NCBI GenBank assembly: GCA_036245805.1
Contig: BTRK01000003.1
Coordinates: 19,619,292-19,683,291 of the forward strand
DNA: 64,000 bases
Reading direction: 5' to 3'
DNA from: Pristionchus mayeri
Taxonomy: Eukaryota > Nematoda > Chromadorea > Rhabditida > Neodiplogasteridae
The notes under the pieces were generated by a model. It worked only from the letters and a program-made list of their open reading frames with translations. It was not told the DNA's origin and made no database searches. A program made the position numbers and the translations under genes. Positions 11,079 to 22,366 of this stretch are shown here, piece after piece; position 1 is the stretch's first letter, and the number at the start of each line of letters is the position of its first letter.

Positions 11079-12832
11079 TTTCAAATGATGCTCTTTCAAA
11101 CTGTGTCGTCAGAATTTTGATAACTGTCGTCATCTTCGAGATTCAGAAGGCCAAACATGGTACACTCACTATTTAGGGATCAAAGCGAGATCACTTAAAC
11201 GATCATAAATCCTTTTAAAATGAAGATAGAAACTCGTTCTTTGCACAGAAAGAAAGCTGAAAACATTCTCTACAACCTTTATGTTGAACATGTCATTCCC
11301 TGTGCACGTCCCAGTGCGGAGTGGTCGGGTGAACCAAAAACTACCGAATTCTGGAAATCGGAAAAAGTGATTAAAGCCCCTATGCGCGATCGACGGTGCC
11401 TATGGGTGACTAACTATACGCAAAAAAATCTAAGAAATCGGAGGTGGTAAAAAAAAGGGCGCTGTTTTTTGTCCGGTGGCCCCAACAGTGGGTAAACCCC
11501 CTACACGGTTTCAACACTTCTAAGACCTCTATTAACAGCTAATGAGGTCAAATAACTCGAAAGTCAATCAAAATAAGATTTGAAATTGTTTGCCGACTAG
11601 TTGTACCACTTTCATTGGTCAAAAACTACAGTATGACCGGAAATTCAAAAATCGTCATTTTGACCCTTCTCAACTTTTGGCGTGGGCGCAATTGAATTAT
11701 AATGGTTCCAAATAGTGTAGATACATTTCGCGGAACCACTCAAAGAAAGGGCGCATCCATAAATACCATATTTCGGCAGAGAAAACCAAGGAAAAGCGCT
11801 AAACTGTACTCCAGGTAAACATAGTAATAGGGACCCGGCTCTAGGCCGGAAATGTAGAGCTCAATGAGCTGAACATTTTATCTGTTGAAAGTGAGTCTCT
11901 ATCTTTTCATTGAAGCATGCTACAGAGCCTAGAAGTTGGACAGAAATAGGCTAGAATCCCCCGAGAGCGCGCACTCTAACCGCCTAGAGCCGGGTCCCTA
12001 TTACTATGTTTACCTGGAGTACAGTTTAGCGCTTTTCTTTGGTTTTCTCTGCCGAAATATGGTATTTATGGATGCGCCCTTTCTTTGAGTGGTTCCGCGA
12101 AATGTATCTACACTATTTGGAACCATTATAATTCAATTGCGCACACGCCAAAAGTTGAGAAGGGTCAAAATGACGATTTTTGAATTTCCGGTCATACTGT
12201 AGTTTTTGACCAATGAAAGGGGTACAACTAGTCGGCAAACAATTTCAAATCTTGTTTTGATTGACTTTCGAGTTATTTGACCTCATTAGCTGTTAATAGA
12301 GGTCTTAGAAGTGTTGAAACCGTGTAGGGGTTTACCCACTGTTGGGGCCACCGGACAAAAAACAGCGCCCTTTTTTTTTACCACCTCCGATTTCTTATAT
12401 TTTTTGCGTATAGTTAGTCACCCATAGGCACCATCGATCGCGCATAGGGGCTTTAATCACTTTTTCCGATTTCCAGAATTCGGTAGTTTTTGGTTCACCC
12501 GACCACTCCGCACTGGGACGTGCACAGGGAATGACATGTTCAACATAAAGGTTGTAGAGAATGTTTTCAGCTTTTTTTCTGTGCAAAGAACGAGTTTCTA
12601 TCGTCATCTTAAAAGGATTTATGATCGTTTAAGTGATCTCGATTTGATCCCTAAATAGTGAGTGTACCATGTTTGGCCTTCTGAATCTCGAAGATGACGA
12701 CAATTATCTAAATTCTGACAACGCAGTTTGAAAGAGCACCACTTGAAATACCTTGTCTTAAAGTTTCTTCCGGATACGACGATTTTGATTCCTACCGCCG
12801 CGGAGTAGGCAATTCTCTCGCGATTCCTCTCA
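11079..12832. mobile_element. palindromic element, relative of 2382-4521
   Basis: Its two arms mirror each other around about 11955 over roughly 850 bp: for example GATCATAAATCCTTTTAAAATG at about 11201 mirrors about 12605-12626, and TAATAGGGACCCGGCTCTAGGC mirrors about 11983-12004. The right terminus, CGCGATTCCTCTCA followed by TA, is the inverted form of the left terminus of 2382-4521. The left terminus is missing because the tandem repeats abut directly at 11079. It has no transposase. Confidence 0.7.
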
Positions 12833-12852
12833 TATATTTGCAACTGAAAGTA

Positions 12853-14111
12853 TCAGGTTGTAACATAAGTTTTGTCGCGTCCAATCTCTTATGCATTTTA
12901 ACCTCAGAAATTCTTCGAATTAATTTAATCTCAATTTCGTAATTCATCATCAGTGAGGGCCTTCGTACTCTTTCTTACGCGCTTTACTTCAGTCCTGTCA
13001 AGGCAGTTGAGGAGGCACATTAGTCAGACAAAGTTGTACTGAGATAAGGATTAGAAATCATTTTCACGCATCAGCTCTTCTTGAAAAGGATAAATTATGC
13101 CGATTTTGTGTGATTTGCGTAAAGTACTACATATGTGCATAATTTTGAACCACTCACGGATAATGACAAACGAAAATCGTTCTAGAAATGTAGACGAGTT
13201 TGTATAATGTGGATGGTTGGTGACGGTCGCGAAAACTTTCGCAAGCCGAATTTTCTTCTCAGTAGATATCCAGATAGTGGTGGAATATAGTTCACCCAAA
13301 GTGGTCAGTGTGCAGACAAAGTTTGAGGTAGATTGGGTTCTGTTGAGATAAGTGGCTCCATTCAGAACGATGGTATGTAAATTAAACTACTGAAATCGGC
13401 ACTTTGTTCATATTCCTACCTCGCACACATGTTCAATATCTGATTTGTTGTGTCCATCCGAACCATAAACCCTTCCCTTACTAGTATCTACTTGGGATAA
13501 GTTTGGAAATAAATAGCTTTTGAATGACAATCTTTAATTCGATACACCTAAACTTGCAAATTTTGGTAAAATTGTGCGCGAATTGAATTAATAAAAATTC
13601 AAATTTCCCACAAGTGGAGTGTTCTTTCTCTCATTTGTTTAATGATAAATTATACCTCCATGAGTGGTAATTGAACGCACTTATGTTAGTCACTGTTGTT
13701 GCAATTCTGGATTCAGAAGAGTTGGTCAAGTTGGCTACGAATCAGCGGCTAACCTTACACTCAGTGAAGTATATCTTTGGTTCCGCTCAACATAGCACCA
13801 TATCTGGCGTATATTTTGAAAGAGCATTGACGGGGTATATCACCATGCTGTAGAAGTTTGGTTCATTATTCATCTCTGCGAACTAGCACCCGATCAAACG
13901 AATTAATAAAATCTGCACCAAATTTAAATCAGTTCATATTAATATTTTTCGCATAGCCAGCGTGCGCAGTTCAGCTCTACCCTATGGTTTGAATGTGCAT
14001 GAACACCCCAAACATATACTAGGAGGTCAGGCATTGATAATGTTTGAGAAGTATCCTTCATGGAAATATTGTGAACCTCCGAAATGCGACAAAACTTATG
14101 TTACAACCTAA
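12853..14111. mobile_element. mariner-type TIR element of 1.26 kb without recognisable transposase
   Basis: The left end TCAGGTTGTAACATAAGTTT and the right end AAACTTATGTTACAACCTAA are inverted repeats flanked by TA (12851-12852, 14112-14113). The inverted match continues through TTTTGTCGC. The length of 1259 bp equals a normal mariner, but none of the open frames inside (for example minus 13051-13299) shows mariner motifs. It ends 4 bp from the stop codon of the clathrin-like gene. Confidence 0.65.
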
Positions 14112-14115
14112 TATA

Positions 14116-16502
14116 TCAGAATGAGCATATTCCCAAGTCGGTTTGCGTTCCCATGTCAACTCGAGTTGCTTCTTCCTTGCGTAGGGTGATTTCACTTTGA
14201 ATTTCCAGCAATGGCGATTTCTTCAGCATAAGATCAAATCTCTGAAATTATGCTTATTTTGTTTCACGTTTAATTTCTGACCTTGATCCTTGTTTTTGGG
14301 TCATTCCGGAAGGAAGGATTGGCCAAGTGGTTGCGTCGAGGAAGGTTGTAGGGCGAGGGAGGAGCGATGGAGGATGCATCTGATTCCCGCCCACTGTCCG
14401 ATGCCCCGTCATCGATCTCATCCAGGGATCTAAAATTAAGATTAGTTCAATCGGATGATCCTTTTCCCGTAACCTGATGAAGGTACTCAAATCCCATCGT
14501 CGAGCCAGTCTTCCAGCTAGCCAGGGGTTTGTCTGATTCATGTGTTTGGCCATCTTCTCCTTGTCGATGGTTACCGAGAGGACCTAGAAAATAATAAGAA
14601 GCCGTTCTCGGAATAATCGAGTAAGTCTGTGCTAAATTTGTTTAGTTTTTTGCAATTCTTATCGGAATTCTCGACGGTTTATTCTCGACTGTTTTCACCT
14701 GTCCCCTCTCGTTTACTCCGATGATTCCTCCTCTCCAGTACTCTGCACTCGCGAAGAAGGGGCTGTCGGTGATTCTCTCCGAGCAGAGAATCGTCGCTGA
14801 TTCGAGGTCGAAGACGTGCGCGAATCCGTGCTTCGTGACGATGAACACCAATCCGAGTTTGGAAGCCGCCTGAGTTCCGACTTTGCGCATACTCCTAAGA
14901 TTCTCAGTGTCGTGGTGAATTGGGAAGATCTTCACATCTTGGCATGCTAATTACGAATATTTTTGTACAAACTGCTTAATGCATTCGTAATTGTCACCTG
15001 GATGGACACAGGGTGATCATCGGCGAGTCCCGGCCAGTAGGGCACGTCTACAGTAGCTTTCGGATACGGATGGTTGCTGACTGGGCGAGTGCCGACATCC
15101 ATCACTATTAACTGCGATTACCACATTTCTTGAGGTCAGTCATGTTTATAAGAGTCATGATAGTCTTACGATCACCCTTCAAGAAATTTTTTCGACGTGT
15201 TCAGCTGGTCGTTGTGAACAAGAAGAAGGAATCTCAGTAGTGCACTATTAAAACGTTCCGACGGTATTCGTTGGCCTCCTAAGCCGCTAAATCTCTGAGC
15301 CGGCTTTTAGTACTTTAATTATTATGCTCTTAAAAGTGTTTTTAATTGCAATTCTTGTGTTCAATCATCACCACATGTCAGGCTATAGGGTTTGAAGAAA
15401 ATGTGCGGCTGAAAAGATTGTATGAAATAGGTTTTTAATTTTTCGTTCCGCTTGTTTAGTCGCGTACTAGGCATGGTGTAGGACATATTTTTATAATCCA
15501 ACTATACCTTCCCTCCCTCTGCATTCCTCCGCGCGGATACGAAGAGTGTTGAAGGGTGCGGGTTGCTTTCCATCTTGAACTTGGCGAAGCAGCCGACGTC
15601 TCCTTCCATCAGATAAGAGAGACGACAACTTTGATCGTACTGCTGGATTCTCCCCGCGCTTTGAGGATTCTGAAGTGAAGCAATTCAAAAATCAGGAGAA
15701 TATACCAAATATTATATTTGAAGAAACCTTCGATTCCCCGATGAGTGCATGTACTTGGTCCGCCATCCTGTAATCGATGATCCTGGTGCAATCGAGTGAT
15801 TCGTGTCGCTTGAACATTCTGTGCGGCTCCCGCTCTAAAAATGTTTGTACATCAGTACAGACAAGATAAAATCAGCTCACTTGATGGTGTATTCGCATTT
15901 TAACATATCTAATTCACTTCTCACCTTCGACATCCCAGTGGTAGACATACGACTCAGTGACGAAGACGACGGTCTCCTCATCAATCCACTTCACGAAGAG
16001 TACGTCTTCGTCCGATGTGTAAGTGCTGATTGTTCTCTCCTGCTCAATGTCATAGATGCCTACCGTCCTTCCATCTGTAATCGATTCAATAATGGCACAT
16101 GCCAATAAATTTCTTCATACTTAGATAGACGATTAGATTTCCGTCGCTGTTTATTTTCGCGCAGTCGGCATAAAATGGCAACTCCAGTCGAAGTTCCGGA
16201 TTGTGAACGTTGACTGCGAGCAGTTGAAATTGGTCAGGAACCTGAAATTACTACTGAAATACTCTATTTCATAATTGAACTCACAGTTCCTCTGCAGACG
16301 ATGAAATTTTCCGAGTCCAGGAACACATTCTCTCGTGAAATCGTTGATGGGAGAATGCAGACATCTCGGGAAAGCTGGAAAACATCAATGGAATCGCTCA
16401 AGAAGAGATGTAAATTAAAATTGTTTTTACATGAAGGTGCTGGTAGATGTAGATGGGGGAAGCTTCTTCCCAATTTGGCTGTGGGTACGGAAGAATCGGC
16501 AT
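14116..16502 (-). CDS. clathrin heavy-chain propeller-only paralogue
   Basis: This minus-strand gene has about eleven exons with clean GT-AG junctions and no frame break, and about 450 codons. The ATG at 16502-16500 gives MPILPYPQPNWEEASPIYIY, then LSRDVCILPSTISRENVF, QFQLLAVNVHNPELRLELPF, DEDVLFVKWIDEETVVFVTE, HRMFKRHESLDCTRIIDYRM, GDVGCFAKFKMESNPHPSTL, MDVGTRPVSNHPYPKATVDV, ASKLGLVFIVTKHGFAHVFD and GGIIGVNERGQVKTVE. In this order they match the seven blades of the clathrin heavy-chain terminal domain, about residues 1-330. Clathrin propellers bind adaptor peptides at coated membranes. The linker is replaced by an Asp/Ser-rich tail ending DMGTQTDLGICSF, stop at 14118-14116. The leg and trimerisation regions, more than 1200 residues in true heavy chains, are absent, so it cannot form a triskelion. 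A truncated relative lies at 8759-9449. It may act as a decoy or adaptor-binding protein (inference). Confidence 0.85.
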
Positions 16503-17445
16503 AAATCGGGTGGCCTTGACTAAATTAGCATATTTGCAAGTCTGGTAAAATTTCGGGAAAGTTGAGCAAAGCTTGCCATTAAAAAGGTGAAAAGATTATG
16601 CCTGCGGCAATGTGCTTGACGGAAGGGGGCGCGTTTTATACGAATTGATACGGAACTGTTGTGCCTTATGCGAGGGTGTGGCAGATGGATAGCGGAAGAA
16701 GAACGGGTCTCTCTCTTTTGCCTTGATTCTCGAAGATTGGAGAGAAGAGCGAGTGAGAAACGAAAGAGGCACGCTTGCGTTTGCTTTGCTTCGTGTAGCG
16801 TTCTGATCCGCGGAGTCATGAGTTTAGTCAATATGAATATGCACACATCACAAATAACGTGACTACGTTAGCATAAGAATCAATCAAAAATTAAGATATT
16901 AAGATTTAAAAAATAAGACATTGTGCACTCTGCATCCCCCATGAGCACAATGTGCGCGTTTTCCAGCAAATAGTTTATTCGCAATGAGCACGGCCGAGAA
17001 CAGATTAAGATGTGCGCTGCTGGAAACATTTTATTTCTCTTCCCTACTTAGAAAGTAAAACACCACCAACCTTCCCTTATTCAGCTTAATTTGTTGATAA
17101 ATCCGTATTATTTCAGCACACTCGATGATAAAAATTTCACAAAATTGGCAGGTGGGAAACTGGGAAAATAAGTGGCAGGCGGGGCTGAGTATGGAGCGAA
17201 ATTAGAAAGTAGAATTTACTTGTTCATTTAGCTTCACATGTTTCAATACATTCATCCACGTCTGGTGATATTGTCCCATAGTGATCCCGACATTTTCCTA
17301 AAAATTTTTGGTGACAAATTCTATTGGAACATTTCCAGTCCAAGGAAATTAGTCATAGGCACTCACTTGCCTAGATACATCGCCTCGATTTTCAGAAATT
17401 CAAGAGTTGTTGTTAAATAAAACTTCGCAAACACTTCAATGTGCC
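16503..17445. other. intergenic between clathrin-like gene and receptor
   Basis: About 940 bp with mixed short open frames. It includes a purine-rich stretch near 16680-16760 and an AT-rich stretch near 16880-16920. Presumably the divergent promoters of the clathrin-like gene (minus) and the receptor (plus) lie here. No repeat boundary or RNA gene was recognised. Confidence 0.4.
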
Positions 17446-18565
17446 ATGGGAGTTAACGATTCACTCAAATACGGTTTCCAATATGAGCAAGAATTCCACA
17501 CTCGAGAATTGATGATGAGGTCAGCTGTATTCGCTGGTCAAATTCTTCATATTCAAATCAATAATCATATACCAGCTTCCAATTGTCCTTTCCTCTCTTC
17601 AACACATTCATTGCTCATCCCTTGATGCTTCTCGTACTCTGCAGTAATCGATCAATGAATCGAGGAGTATTCCGTGCTTACGCACTCACAGAGGTCAGCG
17701 GGGCGATTCTTGAGTAAAACTTCCAATAATTGTACACGGGAATGTTGTGAAATGTTGTTGCAAGATTATAGTTCGGCATATTTCTAATAGACGTGTCCAC
17801 TCTTCTTTTGCGCGTTTCCTTCATCCCTCCATTTGTGGGCATCTACTGCGAGGGGTTCATCTGTCGAGCAGGAGCACCCAATGCAGTAATACTGGTAAAC
17901 ATTTTGCTTCACAATTTCTCATTGCAGAATACAACCTCATTTCAGGCTGTTCTATCAACCGGAATTCTCTTCAACATTCCGTGCTACATGTTCCTATTGG
18001 TTCGCATGCACCAATTAATAACAGCTGGCACGAATCAGAGATGGAAACTGAGTGAGAGGTTAGGGAAACGGCCAGTTTTTGAGTAAATTAAGCGAAACAA
18101 CCTGCCTCGAAGTGGAAAAAAGTAAACAATCTCGTTACAAGAAAAATTTTTCAATTTAGATCTCAGAAGATGATTTGTGTGTTATTCCTTTTCACGATGG
18201 GGCTGAATGTGCCTGGATTTGCTGTGTTCGGCAGACAGTCCGAGGAGGCTCCTAAATTAATAAAGGTACGGATCTTCGCTGAAATCTTGTGAATTAGCTC
18301 TTTGGTGCATGTGTCAAATCAAAAAGGAGCAATAGTGGTGTGATTGTCTCTTTTTCTGGTTCCATATCTATAGTAGCACTAATAGCAAGGAGAGCTGCGT
18401 CTCCTGTTGAGCCATGGCGGAACCCTCATCATATTTGGAGATTTCGGACAACCAGATTTCTTCATTAATGGTTTGATATTTTCGAATCGATATTGCAATT
18501 CTTATAACATCGTGGTATCGGAGTGAATATTTAAGAAATTTAATTTGCAGAAGTGTACATATTAA
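17446..18565 (+). CDS. 7TM chemoreceptor, 5' half (gene split by transposon and inversion)
   Basis: The ATG at 17446 opens MGVNDSLKYGFQYEQEFHT. It then splices (AG|GTCAGC...TACCA|G) to a TM1 exon with NTFIAHPLMLLVLCSNRSMN, ending at 17693. The next exon from 17772 reads FGIFLIDVSTLLLRVSFIPP and continues through TM3-TM4 (STGILFNIPCYMFLLVRMHQ). Then come MICVLFLFTMGLNVPGFAVF and, from the acceptor at about 18384, GGTLIIFGDFGQPDFFIN ending G|GTTTGA. The last piece is 18551-18565 (AAGTGTACATATTAA), where the reading frame enters the TTAA target of the Kolobok-like element. All phases agree. The layout, with a hydrophobic TM1 followed by SNRSMN and the GGTLIIFG...PDFF segment, fits nematode Str/Srh/Sri-type chemosensory GPCRs of ciliated neurons. 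The class is not fixed. The missing TM5-TM7 exons are at 35483-36260 on the other strand. Confidence 0.75.
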
Positions 18566-19035
18566 AGAAGGATTGTCAGCAAAGTAAAATTTAAACGGTT
18601 GGGACTCTTGCACAGAAAAATCGTCCCTATTAAGCGGAAACTGTAGACTTTCCAGACTGAGATTTCGCAGCAATCCTTGCTAACCACAGTGTTTGCGATT
18701 CACTGCGCAACTCACTTTCTATTTTCCCTTTTTTTTGGTTAAGCTCAACTTCCCCGTGATATTTTGCTGCTCTTTTGTGCGTTTATTGTCACAACTCATT
18801 AATAAATTGCCCTAAACGCTGCAGTTTAAAGTGCTAACTTCTTCAAATCTGACCTTACGTGATTTGTCCACTTAGGATAGTTCACATTGCTTCCATATAG
18901 TTTTCTTTTGCCTTACTTGTTTAAGGATTGCTAAATTCGATGCCATTTCATGAGATTGCTAATGATAATAATTATAGCTTATTTAAATAGGCCAGTTCAC
19001 GATTCTGCCGATGTTTTGTGTAGCCTATAAGCTGG

Positions 19036-19314
19036 TTGTTGAAATCCGTTGTTTCATTATTTCGCTTTTTTGTCGTTAAAAGGGCGTTCAGAGGATGCTT
19101 TCTTGTTACTTCGTTGTTGTTTGTATGTTGTTTTTGTTCAATATCCCCTTTTTACATTCTTTTTTCATCAGATTTACCACTCAACATGGGACGCGTCCGT
19201 ACCAAGACCGTGAAGAAGGCCTCTAAGGTCATCATCGAGAAGTACTACACCAAGATGACCCATGACTTCCACACCAACAAGCGCATCTGCGACGAGATCG
19301 CTATAGGCCGGTAA
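19036..19314 (+). pseudogene. rps-17: captured 5' end of ribosomal protein S17 gene
   Basis: The frame from the ATG at 19186 reads [40 protein letters not shown], exactly the first 40 residues of eukaryotic ribosomal protein eS17, and then stops after two more codons. The remaining two thirds of S17 are absent. The fragment keeps upstream sequence including the acceptor-like TTTTTTCATCAG|ATTTACC just before the ATG. It was therefore copied from genomic DNA with its 5' splice or trans-splice site rather than from mRNA. It lies inside the Kolobok-like element, convergent with the transposase gene. The same fragment is in copy A' (44113-44232). Any product would be a 42-residue stub. Confidence 0.85.
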
Positions 19315-19500
19315 CAAAGTATGTTCCCTTCTCAATATCAGCATGTTCATTTATTGTTATATTTCACTATCAAAACAGTCGAAAATAATTTATTAACGAA
19401 GACATGAACACAATGTTTACATAAAATAAATAGGACGTGATATAACAGTGTCAATCTACTGCAAGAATTAATGATTGATTCTGTTGGAAGCGTTATACTA

Positions 19501-22243
19501 CTACTCATCCGGTTCCTTTTCCAGGGCCGCATCCAGAAGCGACTCCAGTTGCTCCATCGGAGTGAGGGCGGGGAGAAGGAGGCCATCCTCCTCGTCCTCC
19601 TCATCACTGTACGAATCAATATTTTGGTCGGCAGCGGAAGGACGACTCGGTCTGGTGAGTACTTCCCACAACTCCTTTAACAAATAATTAAATATTGTCC
19701 CCGTAACTCCGGTCCAAACTCTTTGCCGCTTGAGTGCTGCCTTTCTTCTTCTCTCAGTAGCATCTGGAGTCTCAATCATCTTCTCGCGTACCTGGAATAG
19801 GGATTACTGGGTATTTCCTCATTCGGTTCTGGTGTTAACCTTGTATGTACCCTGCTTTATGTCGTTTCTCCAGGTGTGCGAGGCGGACTTGCGCACTTTC
19901 CTCCACACCTTCTTCTTGTGTGTTGGGTTGGTGTAGGACTTCTTGCCCACATGAAATAGAATCCCCTATAGTAGGTTAGGGGGGGGGGGGAATGTTCATA
20001 CCACCGGCCTCGATCCATCCATTGCAGTGGCCTTGAGGTGATTCCAGTGGAGAACAGTGAGACGAGTACGAAGCTCGTGGCCCGATCTTTTCAGTAGAGG
20101 GTATTAATGCGACTAGAACTACTGAGACTACCTGATGAAGTATAGATCTTTGGGCGCGTATCTCCATGCGAGGGCATTAATGCTTTCACATGGAGACGTA
20201 TCGAGATTAGCACTGACACTTTTGATATCCTCGCAGTTCTTCTCCGTGAATACCTTTAATTCTAATTTTTAGGAAAGAGTGCGGAGGGGGGGGGGGAGAG
20301 AGAGTACCTGGTCCTCCAGTCTCTTGTAGGGGCCTCCTCCCTTGGGAAGATAAATTCTCGGATTCTTGGGAGGGTCATGTGGGCATTCCTTCAATATTTT
20401 GAAGGATGGATCCTACAATATTTCCTTTTGATTTATTACTTGAATTATGGTCAAACTTGTGCTGCCCAGCAATACAGCACAGGATGGCACGGAATTTCTC
20501 AGAGGCTAGTTCTCCATTCCCCTGGGCAGAAAGCACAGCATCATAACATCTATTGATTATGGGCTTAACCCAAATCCTGGCGGGCGTCATATATTTGGCT
20601 TTGCAAATCTGCGAAAAAAAGAGACATATATTTTCCATTCCTCCAACATTCACCTTGACTAAGGCGAGGGTGATGTTGCGGAAGAAATGCCACGGGTCAT
20701 AAAGGTGCTTGATCCCCGGAAATTTATCGTGCATCATCTTAGTGACTGCTAGGTGTCGATCGGTGACGAGACTAGCAATTCCATCTACTCCTCCAATCAT
20801 GAGGGCGAGCTCTCTTAACCCTTGCTCCAGTGCAGCCACCTATTTTTTGTTTTTTTTTTACTAAGGTCCTTATCCGAACTAACTTCCATTGTGCTCGATG
20901 AACCAGTGTCCGTCTTGTGCATGATGATATAATGTAGGACCTCTCCAGTCTCTGCATTAAGCAGGAAATATCGGCAATAGGCAGCCGAGTACCCTCGAGA
21001 ATCGAAACTGCCGTCCCCACATAGATGAACCTTCTCCCCCTTCAATACACCACTTTTCTGCTTGAATGGCTGTTCTATTCCGACCTTTGCAATCCTCTCC
21101 CTGATTGAATCGATTAGGGCACCCTGTGTTCTCCAAAAGAGCTCATCAACTGCTGGACGAACGTAGTGCTTTTTCAAGCGATGGAAGGTGGAGGTGGAGA
21201 TCGGGGAGATGCCAGACATTAGGAAGATCTGCCGCAGCTTCTGAAATTAATGCCAGCTATTCCACGAATTTAAAGTTCTTCAGTTCATTCAAGCCCCCCC
21301 CCCTTTTTGTTATTTCATTTATGATGACTATATCAGAACTCACAGTTCCTCCTACTGCTGTGATGATTGCACCAGTCACAACATCGACATTGATCTTAGC
21401 CAATTTCTCCTTGTTTCCCTCATTGGCTGTCTTCAGCACGGGGCTTCCTGACCAAGTGTCAGTGAACCCGCACTTATTGCACCGCGTGCTGCACTGCACG
21501 GCCAGGCCTTCCATGTGGAAGGACAAGTGGTTCGCTCCCTCTACGCATTTCTTGCACTTATCGAGAAGTGAAACGAGCGCATCTCTCGATACTACGAGAT
21601 ATTCCGCAGCAGGGAGGCCTAGAGTAGTGGGAGGGAGAAAGGGCGGGGGAGTCCAATTAGGATCTCTCTTCAGGTCTGACTTCTGAAATAAATAATTGTG
21701 TACAATTACGTAGATGGTACTAATCGATAATGAATACACACCTGTTCAGGTCTGCAGCAGCACTCGCAGCACGGAGGAGGACGGCGGTCCATCAGAGGGA
21801 GCGGGCGACTGGAAGGAGGAGGAAGGACGAAGATGGAAGAGGAGGGAGGAGGGGTCAAGGTAGGAGGGAGAAGAGTAGGTGAGAGGGGTACGGTAGACAT
21901 CATATCACTCGTCTCCTAAAGGCTGTTGTATTACTGCACTTGATAGTAATAAAGTTCCTTTTTTTCCTAAGCTGTTTGTTCTACTCACAGCATTGAAGGG
22001 GACAGAATCAGATCGAAGAAGGATTGTCGAGAGAGAGTGCACGTATTGGGAAGAGTCGAAGTGAGAGGCACAGAGGAAGGGCTTTCTGGTATCACTTAGC
22101 TTGGCCATGAGTGATCTCCTTCCCTCGATGGTGTTACGAAGGGCATTTACCCACTTCCTCCGCTTGACCTCGTTCTCAGAGAATAGATGCATCGCCTTTT
22201 CATCACATTTCTTCTCACAGACGACGCACGTACGGCGTTGCAT
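19501..22243 (-). CDS. THAP-domain DDE transposase (Kolobok-like)
   Basis: The multi-exon gene starts at the ATG 22243-22241. The N-terminal THAP zinc finger shows CVVCEKK, a central KWVNALRN tryptophan, LCASHF and the closing VPFNAV. A Pro-rich linker follows, then a Cys-rich exon (CSTRCNKCGFTDTWSGSPVL). The catalytic core follows: HLCGDGSFDSRGYSAAYCRY (first Asp), SLVTDRHLAVTKMMHDKF (second Asp), LYDPWHFFRNITLALVK, GGGPYKRLEDQ and NLDTSPCESINALAWRYAPK (Glu). Next come LTVLHWNHLKATAMDGSRP and an acidic tail, stop at 19503-19501. These blocks match the multicopy THAP/DDE transposases of fish and cnidarians. The protein would bind the TIRs and cut and paste at TTAA. One frame discrepancy at about 20390-20410 is shared with copy A'. 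It reflects either an unresolved intron or a fixed mutation. Confidence 0.8.
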
Positions 22244-22366
22244 CTGATATGTCAGGGGAAGTATGAGATTATGGGAACCAAGTTCATAGATAGATCATTC
22301 ATGAATTTGACATTTTGCATTAGAAATCGTAGCACAGATTCATCACAACTCTTTATTAGCACGCAA

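Noticed and set aside
21105..21686. 193-codon plus-strand open frame within copy A (also 37439-37960 minus)
   Set aside because: Antisense to two transposase exons and crosses their intron; no family resemblance.
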